A stretch of DNA of 64,000 nucleotides from Streptomyces maremycinicus (lineage in GTDB: Bacteria > Actinomycetota > Actinomycetes > Streptomycetales > Streptomycetaceae): positions 310,001 through 374,000 of the forward strand of contig NZ_BBYG01000013.1 in the NCBI RefSeq assembly GCF_001184025.1, given 5' to 3'. The notes under the pieces are model-generated. The model did not search any database. It saw only the letters and a list, made by a program, of their open reading frames with translations, and was not told where the DNA came from. Within the stretch, counting starts at the first letter, position 1, and each line of letters opens with the position of its first letter. The translations under genes and the position numbers were made by a program. Shown one piece after another: positions 15,311 to 24,162 of the stretch.

Positions 15311-16831
15311 GTGGCACGTGAAAGACAGCACTCCCCCCGCACCGGTGACGGCGGCATGTCCCGCCGTTCCCTGCTCGGGCGCTCCGCCGCCGTGGCCGCA
15401 GGCGCCACCGCCCTGACGGCGACCGCCGCCGGTCCGGCCGCCGCGGCCGCCACCCGGGACGTGGACGTCGCGATCGTCGGCGGCGGACTCGCCGGTCTCA
15501 CCGCGGCCCGCGACCTGGTGGCCGCCGGCCGCACGGTCACCGTCCTGGAGGCCCGCGACCGGGTGGGCGGCCGGGTGGTCAACCTGCCTCTGGCGAACGG
15601 CGGAGTCACCGAGGGCGGCGGCGAGTTCATCGGCCCCACCCAGGACCGCGTCAAGGCGCTCGCCGACTCCCTGGGCGTGGCCACCTTCGCCACCTACAAC
15701 ACCGGCAAGAACCTCCTCTACAAGGACGGCAGGAAGACCCCGTACGCCACCGACGGCCTCCTCGGCTCCGTCCCGCCGGTCGATGTCGCCGGCCTAGCCA
15801 ACGCCGCGATCGTCCAGGCCTCGCTGGACGACATGGCCAGGACGGTGCCCGTGGACGCGCCCTGGACCGCCGCCAAGGCCGCCGAGTGGGACAAGCAGAC
15901 CTTCGAGAGCTGGCTGAACGCCAACGCGGTGGTCCCGTCGGCGAAGTTCCTCCTCGACGTGGCCTGCACCTCGATCTTCTCGGCCGAACCCCGCGAACTC
16001 TCGCTCCTGTTCGTCCTGTTCTACATCGCGGCCGCGGGCAACGAGTCGACCCCCGGCACTCTGGAACGCCTCACCGAGACCGCGAACGGCGCCCAGGAAC
16101 TGCGCTTCGTCGGCGGCTCCCAGCTGCTGCCGGTCAAGCTCGCCGCGAGCCTCGGCGAGCGGGTGGTCCTGAACGCGCCGGTGCGCACGATCGTCCGGTC
16201 CGGCGGCAGGTACGTCGTCACCGCGGACGGCATCACCGTCACCGCCAAGCGGGTCGTCGTCGCCGTTCCCCCGCCGCTCGCCGCCCGCATCCGGTACGAG
16301 CCGCTCCTGCCCGCCGCCCGCGACCAGCTCACCCAGCGCCTGCCGATGGCCTCGGTCGGCAAGGCGATCGCGATCTACGACACCCCCTTCTGGCGGGCCG
16401 ACGGCCTCAACGGCCAGGTGGTCAGCGACACCGGAGTGATCAGCTCGACCTTCGACAACTCCCCGCCCGACGCCTCGTACGGCGCGCTGATGGGCTTCAT
16501 CGAGGCCGACGAGGCCCGGAAGCTGGACGCGGCTAGCGAGGCGGAGGTCAGGGCGGCCGTGCTGAAGGACTACGTGACGTACTTCGGCGACAAGGCCGCC
16601 TCCCCCTCCTCCTTCGTCCTCCAGCGCTGGAACAACGAGGCCTACACCCGCGGCGGACCGGTCTCGATCGCCGCGCCGGGCGTTCTGACCCAGTACGGCC
16701 CGGCCCTGCGCGCGCCGGTCGGCGGGATCCACTGGGCCGGGACGGAGACCTCCGTCCACTGGATGGGCTTCATGGACGGAGCCGTGCGGTCGGGCGAGCG
16801 GGTGGCGAAGGAGGTGCAGGCGGTGCTGTAG
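15311..16831 (+). CDS. Secreted flavin monoamine oxidase
   Basis: A GTG with GGAGG at good spacing starts a 506-residue protein. A Tat signal (SRRSLLGRSAAVAAGATAL, about 17-35) is followed by the FAD dinucleotide motif GGGLAGLTAARDL (about 58-70) and the GG doublet RDRVGGR (about 83-89). The C-terminus has the FAD-contacting GGIHWAGTETSVHWMGFMDG. It oxidises primary amines to aldehydes with release of ammonia and peroxide. Export before folding with FAD fits the Tat route. Putrescine/tyramine-type amines are likely substrates, by family only. Confidence 0.9.
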   Translation: MARERQHSPRTGDGGMSRRSLLGRSAAVAAGATALTATAAGPAAAAATRDVDVAIVGGGLAGLTAARDLVAAGRTVTVLEARDRVGGRVVNLPLANGGVTEGGGEFIGPTQDRVKALADSLGVATFATYNTGKNLLYKDGRKTPYATDGLLGSVPPVDVAGLANAAIVQASLDDMARTVPVDAPWTAAKAAEWDKQTFESWLNANAVVPSAKFLLDVACTSIFSAEPRELSLLFVLFYIAAAGNESTPGTLERLTETANGAQELRFVGGSQLLPVKLAASLGERVVLNAPVRTIVRSGGRYVVTADGITVTAKRVVVAVPPPLAARIRYEPLLPAARDQLTQRLPMASVGKAIAIYDTPFWRADGLNGQVVSDTGVISSTFDNSPPDASYGALMGFIEADEARKLDAASEAEVRAAVLKDYVTYFGDKAASPSSFVLQRWNNEAYTRGGPVSIAAPGVLTQYGPALRAPVGGIHWAGTETSVHWMGFMDGAVRSGERVAKEVQAVL

Positions 16832-16963
16832 CCACCGCCCGCCCCCACCGTCGGCCTCCACAGCCGGCCGCCGCCGCGCCCGGCCCCCGCAGGCTCACCG
16901 CCCGGCTCCCCGCCCACCCTCCGGCCGCCGCCCGCCCGCTCCTTTCTGTGTGCACGACCATTC

Positions 16964-16978
16964 CTGACGCTCCGTCAG
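16964..16978. promoter_or_regulatory. Operator-like palindrome, site C1
   Basis: CTGACGCTCCGTCAG is the first of two tandem sites before the acyl-CoA synthetase gene. The two sites are 24 bases centre to centre. Confidence 0.7.
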
Positions 16979-16987
16979 CTATGTAAC

Positions 16988-17002
16988 CTGACAGAGCGTC
17001 AG
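16988..17002. promoter_or_regulatory. Operator-like palindrome, site C2
   Basis: CTGACAGAGCGTCAG, the second tandem site, ends 46 bases before the ATG of the acyl-CoA synthetase gene. The pair makes this the most heavily marked promoter of the set. Confidence 0.7.
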
Positions 17003-17048
17003 TTACTTGACGGTCACTCATGGCAGTCACACAGGAGCGGGCGGACCG

Positions 17049-19274
17049 ATGCTTGGATCAACCCACGGCACCCTCACCACCGACTCCCGCCGGGCCCGGG
17101 TCATCGCGTGCGGCGAGCATCCCGGGACCGCCGTCCACGGCCGGCCGGCCGAGGCGGACGACCTCGACGTCAGCGGCCGTCCGCTCGCCGCGGACGTCCC
17201 CGATCTGGACCGGTTCTTCCGGCCGGAGTCGGTCGCGGTCATCGGCGCCTCGGACGCCGAAGGACGCCCGAACACCGGTGTCACCCGGCAACTGGTGGGC
17301 TGGGCCGAGCGGGTGGGGGCGCGGCTGCATCCCGTGCACCCCACCCGCGCGAGCGTCTTCGGGCTGCCCTGCTCGCCGTCCGTCGCCGACCTGCCCGAAC
17401 AGGTCGACCTGGCCGTCCTGCTGGTCGCCGACCCGCTGCCCGTCATCGAGCAACTCGCCGAGACGAAGGTGAGGTTCGCCGTCGTCTTCGCCTCCGGCTT
17501 CGCGGAGACGGGCGAGGAGGGGGCGGCCGCGCAGGACCGTCTCGCGGCGGCGGTGGCCCGCTCGGGCATCCGTCTCCTGGGCCCCAACACCAACCTCAAC
17601 GCCTTCGAGCGGTTCCGCGACGATCTCCCCGGACCGTCGATCGCGCTGATCACCCAGTCCGGCCACCAGGGCCGCCCGGTCTTCGCCCTCCAGGAGCTCG
17701 GCATCCGCCTCTCGCACTGGGCGCCGACCGGCAACGAGGCCGACCTGGAGACCGCCGACTTCCTCTCCTACTTCGCCGAGCGGCCCGAGGTCGGCGCGAT
17801 CGCCTGTTACGTCGAGGGGCTGAAGGACGGCCGGGCCTTCCTCCTCGCCGCCGACCGGGCCGCCCGGCGCGGGGTGCCGGTCGTCGCGGTCAAGGTCGGC
17901 CGCACCGAGACCGGCGCCCGCACCGCCGCCTCCCACACCGGCAAGCTGACCGGCGCGGACGAGGTCGTCGACGCGGCGATGCGCCAGTACGGCGTGATCC
18001 GGGTGGACGGTCTCGACGAACTCCAGGACACCGCCGCCCTGCTGGCCCGCGCCCGGCCGCCGCGGGCCGACGGGGTCGTCGTCTACTCGATCTCGGGCGG
18101 CACCGGCGCCCACGCGGCCGACCTCGCGACGGCGGCGGGCCTGACCCTGCCGACCCTGTCGGCGGCCAAGCAGGCCGAGCTGCACGAGTGGATCCCCGCG
18201 TATCTGAACGTGGCCAACCCGGTCGACAACGGCGGGCACCCGGTGGGCGACGAGCGCGGCCGGAAGATCATCGACGCGATCCTCGACGACCCCGCCGTCG
18301 GCGTCCTGATCTGCCCGATCACCGGCCCGTTCCCGCCGTTGAGCGACCGCCTGGTCCAGGACCTGGTGGACGCGGCGGAACACACGGACAAGCTGGTGTG
18401 CGTGGTCTGGGGCTCACCGGTGGGCACCGAACCGGCCTACCGCGACGTGCTGCTGGGCTCCTCCCGGGTGGCGACCTTCCGCACCCTCGCCAACTGCGTC
18501 TCGGCCGTCCGCGCCCACCTCGGGCACCACCGCTTCGTGCGCGACTACCGCTCCCCCTTCGACGAGGCACCGCGCACCCAGTCCCCGTCCTTCCGCAAGG
18601 CACAGCTGCTGATGCGGCCGGGTCAGCAGCTGAGCGAGCACGCGGCGAAGCAGCTGCTGCGGGCGTACGGCATCCGGGTCCCGCGCGAGCAGCTGGTGAC
18701 CAGCGCCGCGGCCTCGGTGCGGGCTGCGGGGCTGGTCGGCTACCCGGTGGTGATGAAGGCGTCCGGCGGCCGGCTCGCCCACAAGACCGAGCTGGGCCTG
18801 GTGAAGGTCGGTCTGACCTCGGCCAGCCAGGTCCGGGACGCCTACCGCGAGCTGACCGACATCGCGCGCTACGAGGGGGTCGCGCTGGACGGCGTCCTGG
18901 TCTGCCAGATGGTGGAGCGGGGCGTGGAGATGGTGGTCGGCGTGACCCACGACGACCTGTTCGGCCCGACCGTGACGGTCGGTCTCGGCGGGGTGCTGGT
19001 GGAGGTCCTGCGGGACGCGGCCGTGCGGGTGCCGCCGTTCGGCGAGGACCAGGCCCGCGACATGCTGGCCGAACTGCGCGGGAGAGCGCTGCTGGACGGC
19101 GTACGGGGCCGTCCCCCGGCCGATCTGGACGCGCTCGTCGAGGTGATCCTGCGGGTGCAGCGGATGGCCCTGGAGCTGGGCGAGGACCTCGCCGAGCTGG
19201 ACATCAACCCCCTGGTGGTCCTGCCGTGGGGACAGGGCGCGGTGGCGTTGGACGCGCTGGCGGTGTGCCGGTGA
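17049..19274 (+). CDS. NDP-forming acyl-CoA synthetase (acetate-CoA ligase family)
   Basis: The 741-residue protein combines a CoA-binding Rossmann domain (FFRPESVAVIGASD, about 56-69), two succinyl-CoA-ligase-like flavodoxin domains with the probable phospho-histidine in AASHTGKLTG (about 300), and a C-terminal ATP-grasp domain (GYPVVMKASGGRLAHKTELG, about 570-590). It activates an organic acid with CoA using ATP, giving ADP and phosphate. There is no GNAT domain. AGGAG lies 11 bases before the ATG. Its stop overlaps the next gene, and the two tandem palindromes upstream put the pair in the candidate catabolic regulon. Confidence 0.92.
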   Translation: MLGSTHGTLTTDSRRARVIACGEHPGTAVHGRPAEADDLDVSGRPLAADVPDLDRFFRPESVAVIGASDAEGRPNTGVTRQLVGWAERVGARLHPVHPTRASVFGLPCSPSVADLPEQVDLAVLLVADPLPVIEQLAETKVRFAVVFASGFAETGEEGAAAQDRLAAAVARSGIRLLGPNTNLNAFERFRDDLPGPSIALITQSGHQGRPVFALQELGIRLSHWAPTGNEADLETADFLSYFAERPEVGAIACYVEGLKDGRAFLLAADRAARRGVPVVAVKVGRTETGARTAASHTGKLTGADEVVDAAMRQYGVIRVDGLDELQDTAALLARARPPRADGVVVYSISGGTGAHAADLATAAGLTLPTLSAAKQAELHEWIPAYLNVANPVDNGGHPVGDERGRKIIDAILDDPAVGVLICPITGPFPPLSDRLVQDLVDAAEHTDKLVCVVWGSPVGTEPAYRDVLLGSSRVATFRTLANCVSAVRAHLGHHRFVRDYRSPFDEAPRTQSPSFRKAQLLMRPGQQLSEHAAKQLLRAYGIRVPREQLVTSAAASVRAAGLVGYPVVMKASGGRLAHKTELGLVKVGLTSASQVRDAYRELTDIARYEGVALDGVLVCQMVERGVEMVVGVTHDDLFGPTVTVGLGGVLVEVLRDAAVRVPPFGEDQARDMLAELRGRALLDGVRGRPPADLDALVEVILRVQRMALELGEDLAELDINPLVVLPWGQGAVALDALAVCR

Positions 19275-20059
19275 GCATCACCGTGTCGCGCACGGCCGGC
19301 CGGCAGGTCAGCCATGTCGCCCTCGACCGCCCCGAGACCCTGAACGCCCTCACCCCCGCCATGCGGGACCGGCTGATCGACCTCCTCGAGCAGGCCTCGG
19401 CCGACCCGGACGTCCGGGCGGTGGTCCTCACCGGCACCGGCCGCGGCTTCTGCGCGGGAGCGGATCTGCGGGGCGCTCCCACCGGCGGCGAGCGGGTGGC
19501 CGGCGATGTGAGCCGGACCCTGCGACGCGGCGCCCAGCGTCTGATCGGTGCCGTCCTCGACTGCGAGAAGCCGGTGATCGCCGCGGTGAACGGCACGGCG
19601 GCCGGCCTGGGCGCGCACCTCGCGTTCGCCTGTGACCTGGTGCTGGCCGCGGAGTCGGCGCGGTTCATCGAGGTCTTCGTCCGCCGGGGCCTGGTCCCGG
19701 ACGGCGGCGGGGCCTACCTCCTCCCCCGGCTGATCGGCCCCCGGCGGGCCAAGGAGCTGATGTTCTTCGGCGACGCGCTCGGCGCGCCGGACGCCGAACG
19801 CCTGGGCCTGGTCAACCGGGTGGTACCGGACGACGAACTGGACCGCACGGCGCGGGAGTGGGCGGCACGCCTGGCCGCCGGCCCCACCCGCGCGCTGGCC
19901 CTCACCAAGCACCTGGTCAACACCTCCCTGGACGGCGACCGGGCCACCGCCTTCGCCGCCGAGGCCGCCGCGCAGGAGATCAACATGACGACGGAGGACG
20001 CGCGGGACGGCGTGGCGAGCTTCGTGGAGCGACGCGAGCCGAGGTTCCGGGGCCGGTGA
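19271..20059 (+). CDS. Enoyl-CoA hydratase/isomerase, PaaG-like
   Basis: This crotonase-fold protein of 262 residues has the oxyanion-hole motifs FCAGADLRG (about 60-68) and NGTAAGLGAHLAFACDL (about 102-118). The two hydratase glutamates are not at their usual places. Instead GLVPDGGGAYLLPRLIG matches PaaG-type isomerases, which use the aspartate. Shifting a double bond or rearranging an epoxide is therefore as likely as hydration. The GTG start overlaps the synthetase stop codon (GTGA), so both enzymes are made together. Confidence 0.9.
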   Translation: MSITVSRTAGRQVSHVALDRPETLNALTPAMRDRLIDLLEQASADPDVRAVVLTGTGRGFCAGADLRGAPTGGERVAGDVSRTLRRGAQRLIGAVLDCEKPVIAAVNGTAAGLGAHLAFACDLVLAAESARFIEVFVRRGLVPDGGGAYLLPRLIGPRRAKELMFFGDALGAPDAERLGLVNRVVPDDELDRTAREWAARLAAGPTRALALTKHLVNTSLDGDRATAFAAEAAAQEINMTTEDARDGVASFVERREPRFRGR

Positions 20060-20088
20060 CGGTTCCCGGCCGCCGCGGGCCTTCCTAT

Positions 20089-20103
20089 CTGACGAAGCGT
20101 CAG
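20089..20103. promoter_or_regulatory. Operator-like palindrome, site D
   Basis: CTGACGAAGCGTCAG has perfect 6-bp arms and ends five bases before the ATG of the flavin reductase gene. Confidence 0.7.
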
Positions 20104-20108
20104 TTTCA

Positions 20109-20732
20109 ATGGAACACATGATGGGACATGTGGGCATGGCGGCCGCGGCCGTCCGTTACCTCAGGGCGGACCACCCGGTCGAGGCACTGCCGCGCCCGGA
20201 GCTGCGCTGTGTCCGCGAGGACGAACGCGCCCCGGTGGACCAGGGCGAGTTCCGGCGGGTGCTGGGGAGCTTCGCGTCGGGCGTGACGGTCGTGACGGCA
20301 CCGGCCGTCGAGGGCGAGGACGGCGGCGGGCAGGGGATCGCGGGCCCGGCCGGCTTCGCCTGCCAGTCCTTCTGCTCCCTCTCCCTCGATCCGCCGCTGG
20401 TCGCCTTCATGGTCGGCCGCACGTCCACGAGCTGGCCGCGCATCGCCCGCGCCGGCGTGTTCTGCGTCAACGTGCTGAGCGCCGGCCAGGCCGGTCTGTG
20501 CCGCGCCTTCGCGGCGAGCGGCACCGACAAGTTCGCGGGGGTCGCCCACGACGCGGCTCCCGTGTCCGGGGCACCCCGCCTGGCCGGCACCCTCGCCTGG
20601 ATCGACTGCGCGATCCACGCCGTCCACACGGGGGGCGACCACCTCGTCGTCGTGGGCCGGGTGCACGCCCTGGGGACGGGCGAGGCCGCGGACGAGCCGC
20701 CCCTGCTGTTCCACCGGGGCCGCTTCCTCTGA
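20109..20732 (+). CDS. Flavin reductase-like FMN-binding protein
   Basis: The 207-residue protein carries the flavin reductase domain: FRRVLGSFASGVTVVTA at about residues 48-64, CQSFCSLSLDPPLVAFMVGR around 84-103 and FCVNVLSAGQ at about 117. Such proteins reduce FMN or FAD with NAD(P)H and hand it to a separate monooxygenase. No two-component monooxygenase lies next to it, so the partner is elsewhere or the flavin serves another use. The operator five bases upstream and the lack of a ribosome-binding site suggest a leaderless, repressor-controlled transcript. ATG codons 3-4 residues in are alternative starts. Confidence 0.87.
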   Translation: MEHMMGHVGMAAAAVRYLRADHPVEALPRPELRCVREDERAPVDQGEFRRVLGSFASGVTVVTAPAVEGEDGGGQGIAGPAGFACQSFCSLSLDPPLVAFMVGRTSTSWPRIARAGVFCVNVLSAGQAGLCRAFAASGTDKFAGVAHDAAPVSGAPRLAGTLAWIDCAIHAVHTGGDHLVVVGRVHALGTGEAADEPPLLFHRGRFL

Positions 20733-20741
20733 ACGCCGTCC

Positions 20742-20841
20742 GGTTCGCCCGTCCGGTTCGCCGAGCGGTTCGCCCGTCCGGTTCGCCGAGCGGTTCGCCC
20801 GTCCGGTTCGCCGAGGGGTTCGCCCGTCCGGTTCGCCCGAG
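20742..20841. repeat. 25-bp tandem repeat, four copies
   Basis: The unit CGGTTCGCCCGTC plus CGGTTCGCCGAG is repeated four times, with the last copy diverging. It fills the gap between two convergent genes. No hairpin terminator is otherwise seen here. Confidence 0.85.
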
Positions 20842-20879
20842 CGGGACACGCGGCCGGGTCGGTCGTCCGGTACGCCGGC

Positions 20880-22427
20880 TCAGCGCACGTATTCGACGAT
20901 CTGCATCATGCCTTCGTCGCCGTGCTGGAGCTGGTGGCAGTGCAGCATCGAGCGGCCGGTGAAGTCCTCGGCGCGCAGCCGGAAGGTGACCGAGCCGTTC
21001 GGCGGTACGGCGACGGTGTCGTGCCAGACCGGTGTGGCCAGCGGCCGGTTGTCGACGGCGGTCAGCAGGAAGTGGTTGGTGTGCAGGTGGAACGGGTGGT
21101 GACTGTGGGCGTGGGAGTCGTTGACGACCGTCCACTCCTCGACCTCGCCCAGCCGGACGCGCTGGTTGACGAAATCGGGCGCGAGACGGCCCCAGGCGAG
21201 GTCGTGGCGCCCGGCCAGCGGGTCGGCGGGCGGGGTCTCGCCGTCGCCCAGGATGCGGTAGGCGTTCGGGAAGGCGCCCGGGAAGACGTTCTCGTAGCTG
21301 CGGAAGGTCAAAGACCGGGTGCGGGTGGGCTCGGGCAGTCTGGTGGGCCTGCCGGGCAGGGCGGCGGGCAGCCGCATCGGGCGGGCCTCACCGGTGACGA
21401 CGAGGGTCAGCAGGGTCTGCGAGGGGCCGCCGCCGGTCAGCTTGTAGGTGCCGGGCTCGCCCCCGCGGATCAGCAGGTCGACGCGCCCGCCCATCGGCAG
21501 CGTCAGACCGGTGGTGGCGACGGGTTCCATGAAGGTGATGCCGTCGCAGGCGATCTGGTGCAGCTCGTGTGCGCGCAGACTCAGGAAGTGCGCGGTGATC
21601 GCGCCGGCGTTGACGACCCGCCAGCGCTGGACCTCCCCCGGGGCGATGGTCAGCACGGGATTCTTCACGCCGTTGACCAGGAAGGTGGAGGCGACGCCGT
21701 CGTAGGCGCCGTGCGAGGTCAGCTCCGGAACCCGCCCGCCGGACAGCTTGAGTTCGTTGATGCAGACGACGACGTCCTTGGCGGCGGCGATCTCCGGCAC
21801 CTCGTCCACGTCCCCCTCGACGACGAGGACGCCCCCCAGACCGCCCAGCAGCTGGGTCGCCGTGGAGCCGTGATGGTGCGGGTGGTACCAGAACGTGCCG
21901 GCCGGATGATCCGCCGGGACGTCGACCCTGGTGCGGTAGGTGGCGGTGGTCCCCGGCGTGCCGGAGGGCTCGAACGTGCGGTAGATGTTGTCCGCCTCGC
22001 CCGTCGGGTCCACGTGCATCCCGTGCAGGTGCAGGTTGAAGGTGTTGAAGTGATGCGGGACGTTCATGTCCTGATGGGCCGCCCCGTCGTTCGGCGGCAG
22101 CGCGTTGACCTGTGTGATCTCGAGTGTGTCCCCGGGCCGCACCCGCAGGGTGGGCCCGGGGATCGCGCCTTCGTAGGTGCGGGTGGTCACCGTGCCGATC
22201 CCGGGGAGCGACTGCTCGGTGAACTCGACGGTCAGACCGGTCTCCAGCCGCCCCGTGCGCGTCACCGACCTGCGGACCTCCGGCTGCGGGAAGGCGGCGT
22301 CGGCCCCCTGTCGCGCCACCTCCCGCGGACTCGCGGCCGCCCGCGGGCTCGCCGCCACGCCGGTCACGACCGCTCCGGCGGCGACCGGCAGGCACTTCAG
22401 CACGCCACGACGGGCCAGAGATGTCAC
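20880..22427 (-). CDS. Secreted multicopper oxidase (laccase-like)
   Basis: The 515-residue three-cupredoxin enzyme has all copper motifs: HLHGMH (about 132), HPHHHG (about 182), HPFHLH (about 447) and HCHQLQHGDEGMM (about 497), giving type 1, 2 and 3 copper ligands with an axial methionine. The N-terminus (LARRGVLKCLPVAAGAVVTG) is a twin-arginine signal. It oxidises phenols, metals or dyes with reduction of oxygen to water. The GTG start has GGAGG six bases upstream. It faces the flavin reductase gene tail to tail and is probably a separate unit. Confidence 0.93.
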   Translation of the reverse strand: MTSLARRGVLKCLPVAAGAVVTGVAASPRAAASPREVARQGADAAFPQPEVRRSVTRTGRLETGLTVEFTEQSLPGIGTVTTRTYEGAIPGPTLRVRPGDTLEITQVNALPPNDGAAHQDMNVPHHFNTFNLHLHGMHVDPTGEADNIYRTFEPSGTPGTTATYRTRVDVPADHPAGTFWYHPHHHGSTATQLLGGLGGVLVVEGDVDEVPEIAAAKDVVVCINELKLSGGRVPELTSHGAYDGVASTFLVNGVKNPVLTIAPGEVQRWRVVNAGAITAHFLSLRAHELHQIACDGITFMEPVATTGLTLPMGGRVDLLIRGGEPGTYKLTGGGPSQTLLTLVVTGEARPMRLPAALPGRPTRLPEPTRTRSLTFRSYENVFPGAFPNAYRILGDGETPPADPLAGRHDLAWGRLAPDFVNQRVRLGEVEEWTVVNDSHAHSHHPFHLHTNHFLLTAVDNRPLATPVWHDTVAVPPNGSVTFRLRAEDFTGRSMLHCHQLQHGDEGMMQIVEYVR

Positions 22428-22696
22428 GTATCGCCTCCATGGGCACAGGGCAGCCGAGCGCCGCGGACGGTCCCCGGGCGGCCGGGCAGAGCGACGACAC
22501 GGAGGCCGCGGCTCGCAGCCATCCGTGTCGGAATGTGCCCATATGGTACGTAAAGGCCCTCGGAAACCCTCGCCGCCTCACCGGCCGCCCGACCACCGGC
22601 CCGGGGCCCCGCCGGGCTCGGGCGCCCGGTCAGAGACCCGGCCGCCTCAGGGACTCGGCGGGCCCGGGCGGTCGACAGCCCGGGCGGCCGACGGGC

Positions 22697-24091
22697 TCAG
22701 GCCGTCACGGGTGCGGGCACGGGCGCGGGCGTGGGGAGCACCGGCCGCCGCCGGATCACCAGCGCCATCAGCGCCGCCGCCGCGCACAGCGCACCCGACG
22801 CGTACCAGACCATGTCGTACGAGCCGAAGGCGTCCCGCGCCACGCCTCCCAGGAAGGCCACCAGGGCCGCGCCGACCTGGTGGGAGGCCAGGACCCAGCC
22901 GAAGACGATGGCACTGTCCTCGCCGTACTGCTCACGGCACAGCGCCAGCGTGGGCGGGACGGTGGCGACCCAGTCGAGGCCGTAGAAGACGATGAAGAAG
23001 ATCATCGGAGGGTGCACGGACGGGGCCAGCAGCATCGGCAGGAACAGCAGCGAGACGCCCCGCAGCGCGTAGTACACCGCCAGCAGCCGGCGCGGCTCGA
23101 AGCGGTCGGTGAACCAGCCGGAGGCGATCGTGCCGACCACGTCGAAGACGCCGATGACCGCGAGCAGGGAGGCCGCCGCCGTGATCGGCATGCCGTGGTC
23201 GTGCGCGGCGGGCACGAAGTGGGTCTGGATCAGGCCGTTCGTGGAGGCGCCGCAGATCGCGAAGGTACCGGCCAGCAGCCAGAACGGGCCCGTGCGGACC
23301 GCCGAGAAGAGCACCCGCAGCGTGCGGCGCGCGGCGCCCTGCACCGGGGCCGGCTTCGGGACGAACTCCGTCGCGCCGTACGGCTTCTGGCCCACGTCCG
23401 CCGGATGGTCCCGCAGCAGCAGCCAGACGAAGGGGACGACGGCCAGCGCGGCCAGCGCGACCGTCACCGCCGCCGGACGCCAGTCGTACCGGGTGACCAG
23501 CCAGGACAGCAGCGGCAGGAAGATCAGCTGGCCGGAGGCGGAGGCCGCGGTCAGGATGCCGCTGACCAGGCCCCGGCGTTCGGTGAACCAGCGGTTGGTG
23601 ACCGTCGCGGCGAAGGCGAGCGCCATCGAGCCCGAGCCGAGGCCCACCAGCAGGCCCCAGTACAGCAGCAGTTGCCAGGCCGCCGTCATCCAGACCGTCA
23701 GGAGCGAGCCGACCGAGATCACGGTCAGGGCCACCGCGACCACCCGGCGGATCCCGAAGCGGTCCATCAGCGCCGCCGCGAACGGGGCGGTGAGCCCGTA
23801 CAGCGCCAGGTTGACCGAGACCGCCGCGCCGATCGTGCCGCGCGACCAGCCGAACTCCTGGTGCAGCGGGTCGATGAGCAGACCGGGGAGCGAACGGAAG
23901 GCGGCCGCGCCGATGATCGTGACGAAGGTGACGGCGGCGACGAACCAGGCGCGGTGGACACGACCGCGACGGCGGCCGGCGAGGCGACCGGAGACGCGGG
24001 CGGAAACGCGGCCGGGGGCTCCGTCGGGGACACGGTCGGAGACGGGCTTCTCTCCTTCGGCGGACGCCGATGTATCGGTTGTCTGGGTCAC
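22697..24091 (-). CDS. MFS transporter, monocarboxylate/OFA-like
   Basis: The 464-residue protein has twelve predicted membrane helices after a cytosolic basic N-terminus. The first-loop motif EFGWSRGTIGAAVSVNLALY and ALMDRFGIRRVV resemble oxalate/formate and monocarboxylate MFS carriers. I use the GTG (VTQTTDTS) because the residues before it are cysteine-rich and unlike a transporter start. It is divergent from the GlxA-type regulator gene, whose start lies 72 bases away, suggesting that regulator controls it. The preceding 269 bases (22428-22696) hold no gene, only the multicopper oxidase promoter. Confidence 0.88.
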   Translation of the reverse strand: MTQTTDTSASAEGEKPVSDRVPDGAPGRVSARVSGRLAGRRRGRVHRAWFVAAVTFVTIIGAAAFRSLPGLLIDPLHQEFGWSRGTIGAAVSVNLALYGLTAPFAAALMDRFGIRRVVAVALTVISVGSLLTVWMTAAWQLLLYWGLLVGLGSGSMALAFAATVTNRWFTERRGLVSGILTAASASGQLIFLPLLSWLVTRYDWRPAAVTVALAALAVVPFVWLLLRDHPADVGQKPYGATEFVPKPAPVQGAARRTLRVLFSAVRTGPFWLLAGTFAICGASTNGLIQTHFVPAAHDHGMPITAAASLLAVIGVFDVVGTIASGWFTDRFEPRRLLAVYYALRGVSLLFLPMLLAPSVHPPMIFFIVFYGLDWVATVPPTLALCREQYGEDSAIVFGWVLASHQVGAALVAFLGGVARDAFGSYDMVWYASGALCAAAALMALVIRRRPVLPTPAPVPAPVTA

Positions 24092-24150
24092 GTCACCGAG
24101 CTTCGGGCACCGGCACCCGGCGAACGAGTGGCCCGAGGGACAGCATTCGC

Positions 24151-24156
24151 TAGGAT
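24151..24156 (+). promoter_or_regulatory. -10 box of a leaderless promoter
   Basis: TAGGAT ends six bases before the ATG of the GlxA-type regulator gene. Confidence 0.55.
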
Positions 24157-24162
24157 CGGGCC

